Positions 1 to 8,556 of a DNA stretch of 64,000 bases are shown here, piece after piece (position 1 is the first letter of the stretch; the number at the start of each line of letters is the position of its first letter). A program made the position numbers and the translations under genes. The stretch is from Paracoccaceae bacterium. Lineage in GTDB: Bacteria; Pseudomonadota; Alphaproteobacteria; Rhodobacterales; Rhodobacteraceae. Under the pieces are notes generated by a model, which did not search any database, was not told where the DNA came from, and was given only the letters and a program-made list of their open reading frames with translations. Location of the stretch: NCBI GenBank assembly GCA_027489375.1, contig JAIXZW010000001.1, positions 62,001 to 126,000 of the forward strand. Direction: 5' to 3'.

Positions 1-348
1 TATGAACGCGTGCAACTGCGCGATCTCGTCGTCATCAAATCCTCCGGCAAACGCGAGGATTTCGACCGCTCGAAGCTCGAACGCTCCATCCGCATCGCCA
101 TGCAAAAGCGGCCCATCGACCCCGAACGCATCGACCAGATGATTTCCGGCATCGTGCGGCGTCTGGAGTCCCTTGGCGAAACCGACATCCCCTCCAAGGT
201 GATCGGCGAGATCGTGATGGAATCCCTCGCCCGCATCGACACCGTGGGCTACGTGCGTTTCGCCTCCGTTTACAAGAACTTCCAGGCTGCGGATGATTTC
301 GACAAGTTCGTCTCCGAACTGCGCCCCAGCCCCGCTGCGGAAGATTGA
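1..348 (+). CDS. nrdR: Transcriptional repressor NrdR, 5' end cut by window edge
   Basis: NrdR represses ribonucleotide reductase genes in response to ATP/dATP. The open frame runs in from base 1 ([19 protein letters not shown]), which matches the end of the NrdR zinc ribbon and the start of its ATP-cone domain, so the first GTG at base 10 is internal and not the true start. About 115 residues are present: the whole ATP-cone. The N-terminal Cys4 zinc ribbon lies outside the window. The stop overlaps the TTG start of ribD, so the two genes are translationally coupled, an order common in alphaproteobacteria. Identification is firm; only the N-terminus is unseen. Confidence 0.95.
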   Translation, partial: YERVQLRDLVVIKSSGKREDFDRSKLERSIRIAMQKRPIDPERIDQMISGIVRRLESLGETDIPSKVIGEIVMESLARIDTVGYVRFASVYKNFQAADDFDKFVSELRPSPAAED

Positions 349-1430
349 GCGATAGCGACCATATGAAACACGCCCTCGCGCTTGCGGCGCGGGGGCTTGG
401 CCGCACATGGCCCAATCCGGCGGTCGGCTGCGTGATCGTGGGGCAGGGCCGCATCCTCGGCCGCGGCTTCACCCAGGCGGGCGGGCGGCCCCATGCCGAA
501 ACGACGGCCTTGGCACAGGCGGGGCAGGGCGCGCGCGGGGCCACGGCCTATGTCACGCTCGAACCCTGCAGCCACCACGGCAAAACCCCGCCCTGCGCCA
601 ATGCGCTGATCGCCGCAGGCATCGCCCGCGTCGTCACCGCCCAGACCGACCCCGACCCCCGCGTCTCGGGCCGTGGCCACGCCCTGCTCCGCGCCGCAGG
701 GATCGCCGTGACCGAAGGGGTGTGCGAGGCCGAGGCCCGAACCCTGCAAGCAGGCTTCCTCAAACGCGTGACCCAAGGCTTGCCCTTCGTCACCCTGAAA
801 CTGGCAAGCACCCTCGACGGACGCATCGCCACCGCCACGGGCGAAAGCCGCTGGATCACGCAGCCCCCCGCCCGCCGTGCTGTCCATGCGATGCGGATGT
901 CCCATGACGCCGTGCTCACCTCCAGCGCCACCGCCATCGCCGACGACCCCGACCTCACGGTGCGCGATCTGGGCAGCGCCCACCAACCGCTCCGCATCCT
1001 CTGCGACGCCGCGCTGAAACACCGCCCCGACAGCCGCCTTGGCCGCACCGCGCGGGAACACCCCGTCTGGCTCCTCCACACCGCCGCCGCCCCCGAAGCC
1101 CGCCGCAAAGCGTGGGATGAAACGGGCGCACAACGCGCCGAACTCGCCGCCAACGGCCCGCACCTCGACCTTGCCGGCGCCTTCCGCCACCTCGCGGACC
1201 AAGGCCTCACCCGCATCCTGATCGAAGCGGGCGGCACCTTTGCGGCAAGCCTCATCCGCGCGCGCCTCGTCGACGAACTCGCCCTCTTTACCGCAGGCGC
1301 GCTGATCGGCAGCGAAGGCACCCCCGTCCTCGGCCCCCTCGCCCTCACCGCCCTGTCGGACGCCCCGCGCCCGACGCTCATCGGCACCGAAACCCACGGC
1401 CCCGACATCCTCAGCCGCTGGCGTTTCTGA
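345..1430 (+). CDS. ribD: Bifunctional riboflavin deaminase/reductase RibD
   Basis: RibD deaminates the pyrimidine product of GTP cyclohydrolase II and then reduces its ribose side chain, the second and third steps of riboflavin synthesis in the cytoplasm. The N-terminal half has the zinc deaminase motifs HAET and [11 protein letters not shown]. The C-terminal half (roughly 145-361) is a dihydrofolate-reductase-like domain with [13 protein letters not shown] and a glycine-rich [11 protein letters not shown] segment. 361 residues is normal for the fused form. The start is TTG at 345, overlapping the nrdR stop; an in-frame ATG at 363 is an alternative. No other rib gene is in the window. Confidence 0.95.
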   Translation: MSDSDHMKHALALAARGLGRTWPNPAVGCVIVGQGRILGRGFTQAGGRPHAETTALAQAGQGARGATAYVTLEPCSHHGKTPPCANALIAAGIARVVTAQTDPDPRVSGRGHALLRAAGIAVTEGVCEAEARTLQAGFLKRVTQGLPFVTLKLASTLDGRIATATGESRWITQPPARRAVHAMRMSHDAVLTSSATAIADDPDLTVRDLGSAHQPLRILCDAALKHRPDSRLGRTAREHPVWLLHTAAAPEARRKAWDETGAQRAELAANGPHLDLAGAFRHLADQGLTRILIEAGGTFAASLIRARLVDELALFTAGALIGSEGTPVLGPLALTALSDAPRPTLIGTETHGPDILSRWRF

Positions 1431-1444
1431 CCCTGTCTTCTTTT

Positions 1445-1503
1445 CCCAAATATCCTCGGGGGGAAGGGGCGCCCTGCGCCCCTTGGGGGGCAGACGGCCC
1501 CCC
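1445..1503 (+). repeat. Intergenic repeat with twin hairpins (AAATATCCTCGGGG type)
   Basis: CCCAAATATCCTCGGGGGG at 1445-1463 is followed by two perfect stem-loops: AAGGGGCG/CGCCCCTT (1464-1484, loop CCCTG) and GGGGGGC/GCCCCCC (1485-1503, loop AGACG). It lies between the convergent ends of ribD and gloA, so it may end transcription in both directions, although no T-tract follows. The same core with similar GC hairpins recurs at 14749, 30680, 37238 and 54041. Confidence 0.8.
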
Positions 1504-1514
1504 TGCACCCGCCG

Positions 1515-1943
1515 TCACCAATGCCCCACGCTCGGCGCCGATTTCCACGGCTCCGCCAGCGGCAGCGCCTCGCCTTTCTGCAACAGCTCGATCGACACAT
1601 TGTCGGGCGAGCGGACAAAGGCCATCCTCCCGTCCCGAGGCGGACGGTTGATCACCACGCCATGCGCCGCCAGATGCGCGCAGGTGGCGTAGATATCGTC
1701 CACCTCATAGGCGAGATGCCCGAAATGGCGGCTGTCGCTCGGCAAGCCATCGTCGCCATCCCAGTTATAGGTCAGCTCTACGGGGCATTCCGGCTGGCCG
1801 GGGGGCGCCATGAAGACCAGCGTGAAGCGCCCGCCCTCGTTCTCGTACCGCCGCGTCTCCTCCAGCCCCAAGAGCCGGTAAAAGGCCAATGAGGCCTCAA
1901 GGTCCTTCACCCTCACCATCGTATGCAGATATTTCAGCGCCAT
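1515..1943 (-). CDS. gloA: Lactoylglutathione lyase (glyoxalase I), VOC fold
   Basis: Glyoxalase I converts the methylglyoxal-glutathione hemithioacetal to S-lactoylglutathione. The product is 142 residues, starting MALKYLHTMVRVKDLEAS, with two vicinal-oxygen-chelate repeats. Metal ligand candidates are His in LHTMVRV, Glu in PVELTYNW, His in FGHLAYEV and Glu in VSIELLQ, which is the H/E/H/E order of GloA. The start is chosen at the conserved MALKYLHT; a longer upstream reading adds 13 unconserved residues. It is transcribed away from thyA. A related VOC enzyme cannot be excluded, but the motif set favours GloA. Confidence 0.88.
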   Translation of the reverse strand: MALKYLHTMVRVKDLEASLAFYRLLGLEETRRYENEGGRFTLVFMAPPGQPECPVELTYNWDGDDGLPSDSRHFGHLAYEVDDIYATCAHLAAHGVVINRPPRDGRMAFVRSPDNVSIELLQKGEALPLAEPWKSAPSVGHW

Positions 1944-2047
1944 CGGCCCGCTCCTTCCCGTTCCATCCGCCACATTACACATGGCGAAAGCCCCATTTCC
2001 ATCGCAAGATATGGTAGCCCCCGACTCAGATACTGCCAGAGGTTCCC

Positions 2048-2827
2048 ATGCAGCAATATCATGACGCGCTCCGCACCGTCCTGACCCTCGGCACGCCCTC
2101 GACCGACCGCACCGGCACGGGGACCATCTCCTATTTCGGCCTGCAAACCCGCTACCCGCTGGCGGACGGCTTCCCGCTGGTCACGACCAAGAAACTCCAC
2201 CTCAAATCCATCTTCCACGAACTCCTCTGGTTCCTCGCGGGCGACACGAACATCCGCTACCTCAAGGAAAACGGCGTCAGCATCTGGGATGAATGGGCGG
2301 ACGGAAACGGCGACCTCGGCCCCGTCTATGGCCGGCAATGGCGTGACTTCGGCGGGGTGGACCAGATCGCGACACTGGTCGAGATGATCCGCAAATCCCC
2401 CGACAGCCGCCGCCTGATCGTCTCGGCATGGAACCCGCCCGATGTGCCGAACATGGCGCTGCCCCCCTGCCATACCATGTGGCAGGTCCGCATCCTCGGC
2501 GGCAAACTCCACCTGCAACTCTACCAGCGCAGCGCCGACATGTTCCTCGGCGTGCCGTTCAACATCGCCTCCTACGCCGCGCTTCTTGTCATGCTCGCCC
2601 ATGTCACGGGGTATGGCCTCGGCGATTTCGTCCATTCCATCGGCGACGCGCATATCTATTCCAACCACATGGATCAGGTGCGGGAGCAACTCTCCCGCCC
2701 CGTCCGCCCGCTGCCGACCCTGCGGATCACCCGTCAGGTCCCCTCGATCTTCGACTTCCGATACGAGGATTTCGAGGTGACGGGCTACGACCCCCATCCC
2801 GCGATCAAAGCGCCGGTGGCCGTATGA
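2048..2827 (+). CDS. thyA: Thymidylate synthase ThyA
   Basis: ThyA methylates dUMP to dTMP using methylene-tetrahydrofolate. The 259-residue protein has phosphate-binding Arg21 (TDRTGTGT), Arg121/Arg122 ([11 protein letters not shown]), the catalytic cysteine Cys141 in PPCHTMWQV, the [12 protein letters not shown] dUMP loop, and HIYSNH near 202-207. Length matches the short bacterial form. folA follows after 13 bases, so dihydrofolate made by ThyA is recycled by the next gene product: a classic two-gene operon. The ATG at 2048 directly precedes the conserved MQQYHDAL. Confidence 0.97.
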   Translation: MQQYHDALRTVLTLGTPSTDRTGTGTISYFGLQTRYPLADGFPLVTTKKLHLKSIFHELLWFLAGDTNIRYLKENGVSIWDEWADGNGDLGPVYGRQWRDFGGVDQIATLVEMIRKSPDSRRLIVSAWNPPDVPNMALPPCHTMWQVRILGGKLHLQLYQRSADMFLGVPFNIASYAALLVMLAHVTGYGLGDFVHSIGDAHIYSNHMDQVREQLSRPVRPLPTLRITRQVPSIFDFRYEDFEVTGYDPHPAIKAPVAV

Positions 2828-2840
2828 AAGGGGCCGTCTG

Positions 2841-3317
2841 ATGCTCACCCTCGTCGTCGCCCGCGCGAAAAACGGAGCCATCGGGAAAGGCAACGAAATC
2901 CCGTGGCACGCCCCCGAAGACCTCGCCGCCTTCCAGCGCGAAACCACGGGGGGCGCGGTCATCATGGGGCGGCGCACATGGGAAAGCCTGCCCTTCAAGC
3001 CGCTGAAAAACCGCCTCAACATCGTCGTCACCCGTGACGCGGGCCTCACCGACCACACCGCCCCGTCGACCGAGGCTGCCATCGCAATCGCCCGCGCCGC
3101 AGGCTACGCCCGCCTCTACGGCATCGGCGGCAGCGCGATCTACCACGCCATGCTCCCCTTGGCCGACCGCCTGCTTGTCACCGAGGTCGACCTGACGGTC
3201 GAGGACGCCGACGCCTTCTTCCCTGCCTTCGACGAAGGGGAATGGCGGGTGGTGTGGGAACATCGGCTCAGGGAGACGGGGCCGGGGTGCGTGATACGCG
3301 AGTGGGTGAGGGGCTAA
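2841..3317 (+). CDS. folA: Dihydrofolate reductase FolA
   Basis: FolA reduces dihydrofolate to tetrahydrofolate with NADPH. 158 residues, with the N-terminal strand MLTLVVARAKNGAIGKGNEIPWH (the IGxxNxxPW substrate loop), the NADPH motif GRRTWESLP, and the GIGGSAIY turn near residue 96. It sits 13 bases after thyA in the same operon. The protein is close in length to E. coli FolA (159 residues). Nothing odd was seen in the active-site motifs. Confidence 0.96.
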   Translation: MLTLVVARAKNGAIGKGNEIPWHAPEDLAAFQRETTGGAVIMGRRTWESLPFKPLKNRLNIVVTRDAGLTDHTAPSTEAAIAIARAAGYARLYGIGGSAIYHAMLPLADRLLVTEVDLTVEDADAFFPAFDEGEWRVVWEHRLRETGPGCVIREWVRG

Positions 3318-3347
3318 CAGAAAACCGCGCGCAACGCGCGTTGCAAG

Positions 3348-3656
3348 CTACCCCAGCGGCGGGATCGGGGCAGGGGGCTGCCCCCGCGCCACCTCCAGCT
3401 CCCACCGCATCTGCAAGCCCATCCAGAACTCCGCCGTCGTCCCGAAAGCCGCCGCCAGCCGCAGCGCCGTGTCGCCGGTGATCGACCGCCGCCCCGCAAC
3501 GATTTCCGACACGCGGTTTGCAGGCACCCCGATATGCCGCGCCAAAGCCGCCGCACTCAGCACCTTGGGCGCAAGGAATTCTTCCGCCAGCACCTCGCCG
3601 GGGTGAACGGGGTCCAGCGCCTCAGTGGTAGTCGGTAAGTTCAACCGCTTCAGCAT
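3348..3656 (-). CDS. higA: HigA-family antitoxin (XRE helix-turn-helix)
   Basis: A 102-residue protein starting MLKRLNLPTTTEALDPVHPGE. The HPGEVLAEEFL motif followed by a helix-turn-helix (LSAAALARHIGVPANRVSEIVAGRRSIT) is typical of HigA/VapI antitoxins, which bind the toxin and repress their own promoter. The start at 3656 is chosen because GGAGGG sits six bases upstream; in-frame ATGs at 3662 and 3674 are alternatives. Its 5' end overlaps the toxin gene by about 35 bases, so translation is coupled. Confidence 0.88.
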   Translation of the reverse strand: MLKRLNLPTTTEALDPVHPGEVLAEEFLAPKVLSAAALARHIGVPANRVSEIVAGRRSITGDTALRLAAAFGTTAEFWMGLQMRWELEVARGQPPAPIPPLG

Positions 3657-3900
3657 GTCCATCCCTCCAGACAAAGCAGATAGGCCACCTGTCGTTCACC
3701 CTGATCGACCATTGCCCCGCCCGATTCCCGCGCAACGCCTCCAACCGGTTGCCCGGCGGGGCGGTCAGGTCTTTCACCTCCCGCGCGGCGTCGAGCATGG
3801 CAAGCTTGCGCAGCGCCACCCGTTCGACCTCGGCAAAGCGCGGTACGCGCTGGCGGTGGAACAGCCGCTCGGTGTCCCGATCCGCGAAACCAACAATCAT
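3622..3900 (-). CDS. higB: HigB-family toxin (RelE-like mRNA interferase)
   Basis: 92 residues (MIVGFADRDTERLFHRQR...), the HigB/RelE fold: a basic N-terminal helix pair, LDAAREVKDLTAPPGNRLEAL, and the strand block QWSIRVNDRWPICFVW that carries the catalytic basic residues in this family. By family knowledge it cleaves mRNA on the ribosome and is neutralised by HigA. The toxin gene comes first and the antitoxin second, the diagnostic higBA order. There is no recognisable Shine-Dalgarno; the ATG is embedded in a palindrome (see the site at 3899-3913). Confidence 0.88.
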   Translation of the reverse strand: MIVGFADRDTERLFHRQRVPRFAEVERVALRKLAMLDAAREVKDLTAPPGNRLEALRGNRAGQWSIRVNDRWPICFVWRDGHAEAVELTDYH

Positions 3901-3913
3901 ACGCTATACGTAT
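3899..3913 (-). promoter_or_regulatory. Palindromic operator over the higB start codon
   Basis: ATACG-CTATA-CGTAT is a perfect palindrome with a 5-bp centre that overlaps the first two bases of the higB start codon. In coding direction it reads ATACGTATAGCGTATG. A palindrome in this place fits autorepression by HigA. The core TATAGCGTAT is also present at the second toxin-antitoxin locus (27565-27577). Inference from sequence symmetry only. Confidence 0.5.
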
Positions 3914-4016
3914 CCCATATTGCCACCCATCCGTAAACCCACCCTGACCCCCAATGGTTAACACCCCCTTTCCACCCCCGCCCGAAGCGCTACCATCCCG
4001 CCAAAGGGAGACACCC

Positions 4017-4409
4017 ATGCAACTCATCGTCCTGTATCTCGTGACAACCGCGACCTTCCTGATCCTCGACGGGATCATGCTGACCTTTGTGATGAAGCCC
4101 CTGTTCACCACCCATATCGGCCCCCTGATGCTCGAAAGCCCGCGCATGGGTCCGGCGGCAGTGTTCTACCTCGCCTACGTCGTGGGGCTTCTCTACCTCG
4201 TCTCCCTCCCCGCACTCAAAACCGGCGCGCCGCTGGTCATCCCTGCGGCGGTGATCGGGGCGATGGCTTACGGCACCTACGAGTTCACCTCCTTTGCCAT
4301 CATGAAGGACTGGCACTGGCAGATGGTCGCAACCGATGTGACATGGGGCGCGGTGCTGACGGCCATTTCGGCATGGGCAGGGGTTAACGCGGCGCGGTTG
4401 ATCGGCTAA
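4017..4409 (+). CDS. DUF2177 family integral membrane protein
   Basis: A 130-residue membrane protein starting MQLIVLYLVTTATFLILDG, with about four transmembrane segments (near 1-22, 45-65, 74-93 and 105-128). The FLILDGIML and YGTYEFTSFAIMKDW stretches are typical of DUF2177. The function is unknown. The start is ATG 4017 behind a GGGAGA ribosome-binding site, not the GTG-led extension at 3954. It appears to stand alone, divergent from the higBA operon. Confidence 0.85.
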   Translation: MQLIVLYLVTTATFLILDGIMLTFVMKPLFTTHIGPLMLESPRMGPAAVFYLAYVVGLLYLVSLPALKTGAPLVIPAAVIGAMAYGTYEFTSFAIMKDWHWQMVATDVTWGAVLTAISAWAGVNAARLIG

Positions 4410-4485
4410 AAAGATGAACGCGGCGTTCATAAAGCCGTGCATCCATATGCATCACCTGTGCATCCGCGCCCCTACGGAGACGTAA

Positions 4486-4812
4486 ATGATCCTCTACGGC
4501 ATCCCGACCTGCGACACCTGCAAGAAAGCCATCAAGACGCTCGAGGCGGCGGGCCGCGACGTGACCTTCCGCGACGTGCGGGCCGAGCCGCTCTTGACCG
4601 CCGAAATCGCTGAAATCGTGACCGAATTCGGCGACCGCGCGATCAACAAGACCTCGACCACCTATCGCGGCTTTTCCGATTTCCTGAAGATGTCCGAACC
4701 CGAGGTGCAGATCGCATTGCAGCCCACGGTGATGAAACGCCCGATCATCCGCGATGGCGCGGCATGGCATCTGGGCTGGGACGAAGCCGTTCAGGCCAAG
4801 TTGCTGGAATAA
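4486..4812 (+). CDS. ArsC/Spx-family thioredoxin-fold protein
   Basis: 108 residues beginning MILYGIPTCDTCKKAIKTLEAAG. The CxxC at Cys9/Cys12 and later RPIIRDG place it in the ArsC/Spx/YffB family of thioredoxin-fold proteins. Arsenate reductases of this type use a single cysteine and conserved arginines, whereas YffB-like members have no proven substrate. There is no ars operon context here, so I would not call it an arsenate reductase. The ATG at 4486 is preceded by GGAGACGTAA. Confidence 0.85.
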   Translation: MILYGIPTCDTCKKAIKTLEAAGRDVTFRDVRAEPLLTAEIAEIVTEFGDRAINKTSTTYRGFSDFLKMSEPEVQIALQPTVMKRPIIRDGAAWHLGWDEAVQAKLLE

Positions 4813-4821
4813 CGGACTAAA

Positions 4822-4847
4822 CCGCGCTGACGCTTGCGCCAGCGCGG
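4822..4847. terminator. GC-rich stem-loop between convergent genes
   Basis: CCGCGCTG pairs perfectly with CAGCGCGG (8 bp, 10-base loop) between the 3' ends of the ArsC-like gene and cspA. No T-tract follows on either strand, so intrinsic termination is uncertain; a 3'-end stabilising hairpin is equally possible. Confidence 0.4.
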
Positions 4848-4872
4848 GTATGAACCCGTCAGGGCCGCCCGA

Positions 4873-5079
4873 TCAGAGCAGTTGCAGATCGCTTGCCGAT
4901 TCACGGCCGTCACGGCCGGATTGCAAGGTGTAGCCGATCTTCTGGTTGTCGTTCAGGCCTTTCAAACCTGCGCGTTCGACCGCCGAGATATGGACGAAAA
5001 TGTCCTTGCCGCCGTCATCCGGCGCGATGAATCCGTAACCTTTGGTCGAGTTGAACCACTTAACGGTGCCTGTCGGCAT
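4873..5079 (-). CDS. cspA: Cold-shock domain protein (CspA family)
   Basis: A 68-residue single cold-shock domain, MPTGTVKWFNSTKGYGFIAP, with RNP1 (KGYGFI) and RNP2 (DIFVHI) for single-stranded RNA/DNA binding. It acts as an RNA chaperone by family knowledge. The start is set at the conserved MPTGTVKWF, preceded by GGGAGA. About 200 bases separate it from the divergent gene at 5285, room for the long 5' leader usual in cold-shock genes. Whether it is cold-inducible cannot be told from sequence. Confidence 0.93.
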   Translation of the reverse strand: MPTGTVKWFNSTKGYGFIAPDDGGKDIFVHISAVERAGLKGLNDNQKIGYTLQSGRDGRESASDLQLL

Positions 5080-5284
5080 TCCGCATCTCCCTCTGCGTCC
5101 CCCCCGTTGGCGACATGCCAGCGGGCCGTGCGTTCCAGTCTTTCGTTGCAGCAATCACCGAAGGGGGCAGGCAGCAGGAAAGTCAGTCGTCACTGGCCAA
5201 AATCATGCCAAAGCCTATTGTAAAATCAAGTGGGAATGGAAAACCGCACAAGATGCGGGAATCACTGGAAAAAGGGCGAAATCC

Positions 5285-5641
5285 ATGCGGAATGCGGCGC
5301 TGGTTCTGGGCATCATCGGTGGTATCTGGGCGATGTTCGTCGGCTTTTTCGGTTTCGGCTACACCACCTTCATCGAACAGCATGGCGAGATCGGCACCCT
5401 GGCGACACAGGTCGACAACCCCGGCCTGATCCGTGCGGCAAGCTTCCTCGCCCCGCTTCTGGCGATTGCGGGCGGGGCGATGGCCCGTTCGCGCAACAGG
5501 GCGGCGGCTGTGTTACTCTTGGCCTCCAGCGTCTCGGTCTATGTGGCCTTTGGCTTCAACGTCTTCACGATGTTCCCCATCGGCTTCTGCGCTCTCGGCG
5601 GGGTTCTGGCCCTCGCCGCACGCGACCCCGACGCGCATTGA
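5285..5641 (+). CDS. Small four-helix membrane protein, DUF4064-like
   Basis: 118 residues, MRNAALVLGIIGGIWAMFVG, with four hydrophobic helices (about 3-28, 50-67, 72-92 and 95-112) joined by short loops. The GIIGGIWAM start resembles DUF4064-type small membrane proteins. No catalytic motif was seen. The start at ATG 5285 removes an unconserved upstream extension. The gene ends in a strong intrinsic terminator shared with thrS. The function is unknown. Confidence 0.75.
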   Translation: MRNAALVLGIIGGIWAMFVGFFGFGYTTFIEQHGEIGTLATQVDNPGLIRAASFLAPLLAIAGGAMARSRNRAAAVLLLASSVSVYVAFGFNVFTMFPIGFCALGGVLALAARDPDAH

Positions 5642-5643
5642 AA

Positions 5644-5667
5644 AAAGGCGCCCCGAAAGGCGCCTTT
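5644..5667. terminator. Bidirectional intrinsic terminator
   Basis: AAAGGCGCC (5644-5652), loop CCGAAA, GGCGCCTTT (5659-5667). A-tracts and T-tracts flank the stem, so it can terminate both the small membrane protein gene (+) and thrS (-), which converge here. Confidence 0.85.
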
Positions 5668-5692
5668 CCTAACGATCGGTTAACGCAAAAGG

Positions 5693-7639
5693 TTAACGCA
5701 AGTCCGGCGGCAGGGCCGCCGCCGCCAGCTCGGCCACGATGGCCTCCAGCCCCGCGGTGGCGGTCTGCGTCTCGCCCAGACGGCGCACCGAAACCGTCCG
5801 TTCCTCCACCTCTTTCATCCCCACGGCCAGGATCACCGGAACCTTGCCGACCGAATGTTCGCGGACCTTGTAGTTGATCTTCTCGTTGCGCACATCGGCT
5901 TCCGCCCGCACCCCGGCCGCGTTCAGCGCCGCGACCACTTCATGTACGAAGGGGTCCGCATCCGACACGATGGAGGCCACGACAACCTGACGCGGCGCCA
6001 GCCAGAAGGGCAGCTTACCCGCATGGTTTTCAATGAGAATCCCGATGAACCGCTCGAACGACCCAAGGCAGGCGCGGTGCAGCATGAAGGGGCGGTGCTT
6101 GGCCCCGTCCTCGCCGATATAGGACGCATCCAGCCGCTCGGGCAGGTTCGGGTCAAGCTGCAGCGTGCCGCACTGCCAGTCGCGCCCGATGGCATCGGTC
6201 AGCACGAATTCCAGCTTCGGCGCATAGAACGCCCCCTCGCCGGGGAACAGTTCGAACGGATAGCCCGCCGCGTTGCAGGCATTGGCCAGCGCCGCTTCCA
6301 TCTTGTCCCAGATTTCATCCGACCCGACCCGCTTTTCGGGCCGCGTCGACAGCTTCACCCGCCACTTGTCGAAACCGAGGTCCGAGTAGATTTTCGCAAG
6401 GAATTCAATGAACTTCTTCGACTCCGACTCCACCTGATCCAGCGTGCAGAAGATATGCGCGTCATCTTGCGTAAAGCCCCGCACCCGCATGATCCCGTGC
6501 AGCGCACCCGACGGTTCATACCGCGCACACGACCCGAATTCCGCCATCCGCAGCGGCAGGTCGCGGTAGGATTTCAGGCCCACGTTGAAGATCTGCACGT
6601 GACACGGGCAGTTCATCGGCTTCAGCGCATTGATGACCTTTTCCCGCGCGCCTTCCTCGTCCACCTCGACGATGAACATGTTCTCGCGGTAGTTCTCCCA
6701 ATGGCCGCTGGCTTCCCACAGGTTCCGGTTCACCACCTGCGGCGTGTTCACCTCGACATAGCCGTCGCGGCGCTGCTGGCGGCGCATATAGTCCTGAAGC
6801 GTGGTGTAGATCGTCCAGCCGTTGGGGTGCCAGAACACCTGACCGGGTGCTTCTTCCTGCATGTGGAACAGGTTCATCTCGCGGCCCAGCTTGCGGTGGT
6901 CGCGCTTGGCCGCCTCTTCCAGCATCGTCAGATGCGCTTTCAGGTCGTCGCGGTTCTTGAAGGCCACGCCATAGATGCGCTGCAGCATCGGGCGGCTGGA
7001 ATCGCCCAGCCAGTAAGCCCCCGCCACGTTCATCAGCTTGAAGGCATCGGCAGGCACCTGCCCCGTATGCTGCAGGTGCGGGCCACGGCACAGGTCCTGC
7101 CAATCCCCATGCCAATACATCCGCAGCGGCTCATCCCCCGGAATGCGGTTGATCAGCTCGATCTTGTAGGGTTCGCCCCGCTCTTCGTAATAGGCGATGG
7201 CGCGGGCGCGGTCCCAGATTTCGGTCTTCACCGGATCGCGGGCGTTGATGATCTGCTTCATCTTCGCTTCGATCTGGCCAAGGTCTTCGGGCGTGAAGGG
7301 TTCGGCGCGGTCGAAGTCGTAGAACCAGCCATAGTCGCGCACGGGGCCGATCGTGACCTTCACATCCGGCCAAATCTCCTGCACGGCGCGGGCCATGATA
7401 TGGGCGCAGTCGTGGCGGATCAGTTCCAGCGCGGCCTTGTCATCCTTGAGCGTGTTGATGGAGACCTTGGCATCCGCCGTGATCGGCCATTGCAAATCCC
7501 AGTGCGCGCCATCCACGCTTGCGGAAATCGCGGCCTTGGCCAGCGAGGGGGCGATGCTTGCCGCAACCTCGGCAGGGGTCACGCCCGCCGCATACTGCCG
7601 CACATTGCCATCAGGAAAAGTCAGGGAAATCTGGCTCAT
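5693..7639 (-). CDS. thrS: Threonyl-tRNA synthetase
   Basis: Class II synthetase that charges tRNA-Thr. 648 residues: N-terminal TGS domain (about 1-65), tRNA_SAD editing domain (70-205, with [10 protein letters not shown] and the later CRGPHL), catalytic core (about 240-530) with motif 2 ([19 protein letters not shown]), zinc-site Cys in MNCPCHVQ, motif 3 ([17 protein letters not shown]), and a C-terminal anticodon-binding domain. The start at MSQISLTF (7639) is preferred because GAGGAG lies seven bases upstream; ATG 7645 is too close to it. It is transcribed divergently from the hydrolase gene at 7804. Confidence 0.97.
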   Translation of the reverse strand: MSQISLTFPDGNVRQYAAGVTPAEVAASIAPSLAKAAISASVDGAHWDLQWPITADAKVSINTLKDDKAALELIRHDCAHIMARAVQEIWPDVKVTIGPVRDYGWFYDFDRAEPFTPEDLGQIEAKMKQIINARDPVKTEIWDRARAIAYYEERGEPYKIELINRIPGDEPLRMYWHGDWQDLCRGPHLQHTGQVPADAFKLMNVAGAYWLGDSSRPMLQRIYGVAFKNRDDLKAHLTMLEEAAKRDHRKLGREMNLFHMQEEAPGQVFWHPNGWTIYTTLQDYMRRQQRRDGYVEVNTPQVVNRNLWEASGHWENYRENMFIVEVDEEGAREKVINALKPMNCPCHVQIFNVGLKSYRDLPLRMAEFGSCARYEPSGALHGIMRVRGFTQDDAHIFCTLDQVESESKKFIEFLAKIYSDLGFDKWRVKLSTRPEKRVGSDEIWDKMEAALANACNAAGYPFELFPGEGAFYAPKLEFVLTDAIGRDWQCGTLQLDPNLPERLDASYIGEDGAKHRPFMLHRACLGSFERFIGILIENHAGKLPFWLAPRQVVVASIVSDADPFVHEVVAALNAAGVRAEADVRNEKINYKVREHSVGKVPVILAVGMKEVEERTVSVRRLGETQTATAGLEAIVAELAAAALPPDLR

Positions 7640-7803
7640 AGCCATGCTCCTCGTCGGTTTGGCGCCCACGGAACGCCCGGTTGCGGGTTGGTATCGGCGC
7701 TTTCGTGCAGAAACGCATGGGGAAAGTCAACTGCGCCAAAGGTGCCAAAGGCTCTGGCATGGCGCGAAGGGGAGGGTAAAAGAGGGGACAAGCGGAGGAT
7801 TGC

Positions 7804-8556
7804 ATGACCGAGTTTCTGACCACGGCCCAAGGACGCCGGATCGCCTATAACCGCAGCGCGGGGCAGGGGGCGGGCATCGTCTTCCTCGGTGGGTTCAAAT
7901 CCGACATGGGCGGGACCAAGGCCGTGCATCTGGAGGCTTGGGCGCAGGCGCAGGGCCGCGCCTTCCTGCGCTTCGACTATTCGGGGCATGGCGAAAGCAG
8001 CGGCGATTTCCTTCACGGCTGCATCGGCGACTGGGCCGAGGATGCCTTGGCCGCCATCACCACCCTGACGACAGGTCCGCAGGTTCTTGTGGGGTCGAGC
8101 ATGGGGGGCTGGATCTCGCTTCTGACCGCCCGCGCCGTGCCGGAACGGGTGACGGGCTTCGTCGGAATCGCCCCTGCACCGGATTTCACCGAAGACAGCA
8201 TGTGGAACGGCTTCACGGATGAGGAGCGCAAGGAACTGGCCGTCCTTGGCCGCGTGTCGCGCCCTTCGGACTATTCCCCCGAACCCTACATCCTGACGCG
8301 GCGGCTGATCGAGGACGGGCGCACCCGCCTCGTCCTGCGCAGCCCGCTGGAATTGCCCTTTCCCGTCCGCATCCTGCAAGGCACGGCAGACACGGATGTT
8401 CCGCCCGCGGTCGCCTTCCGCCTGCTCGACCACATCGCCTGCGCCGATGCGCGGGTCGTGCTGGTCAAGGGCGCGGATCACCGCTTTTCGACGCCCGATT
8501 GCCTCGATCTCATGACCGATACGGTGGCCGAGGTTCTGGCGCGGGTGGGCGCGTGA
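7804..8556 (+). CDS. Alpha/beta hydrolase, ABHD10-like thioesterase family
   Basis: A 250-residue alpha/beta hydrolase. The nucleophile elbow is VGSSMGG (Ser99), the acid is probably the Asp in GTADTDVPP, and the base is the His in GADHRFS. The RFDYSGHGESSG stretch is characteristic of the ABHD10/palmitoyl-thioesterase-like group, whose members cleave acyl thioesters or acyl glucuronides. The substrate here is unknown. Its last bases overlap the GTG start of a second hydrolase, so the two are translationally coupled, and both lie beside PHB genes. Confidence 0.88.
   Translation: MTEFLTTAQGRRIAYNRSAGQGAGIVFLGGFKSDMGGTKAVHLEAWAQAQGRAFLRFDYSGHGESSGDFLHGCIGDWAEDALAAITTLTTGPQVLVGSSMGGWISLLTARAVPERVTGFVGIAPAPDFTEDSMWNGFTDEERKELAVLGRVSRPSDYSPEPYILTRRLIEDGRTRLVLRSPLELPFPVRILQGTADTDVPPAVAFRLLDHIACADARVVLVKGADHRFSTPDCLDLMTDTVAEVLARVGA

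Noticed and set aside
4486..4812. Arsenate reductase annotation for the CxxC thioredoxin-fold protein
   Set aside because: No arsR, arsB or acr3 neighbour and the sequence fits the broader ArsC/Spx/YffB family; function left open.
7700..7732. thrS promoter from TTGACT at 7725-7730 (minus strand)
   Set aside because: The -35 match is good but no acceptable -10 box lies 16-18 bases away (CACGAA only), so it was not listed.
5855..7807. 650-residue plus-strand frame across thrS
   Set aside because: It is fully antisense to threonyl-tRNA synthetase, which shows all class II motifs. High GC produces long shadow frames.
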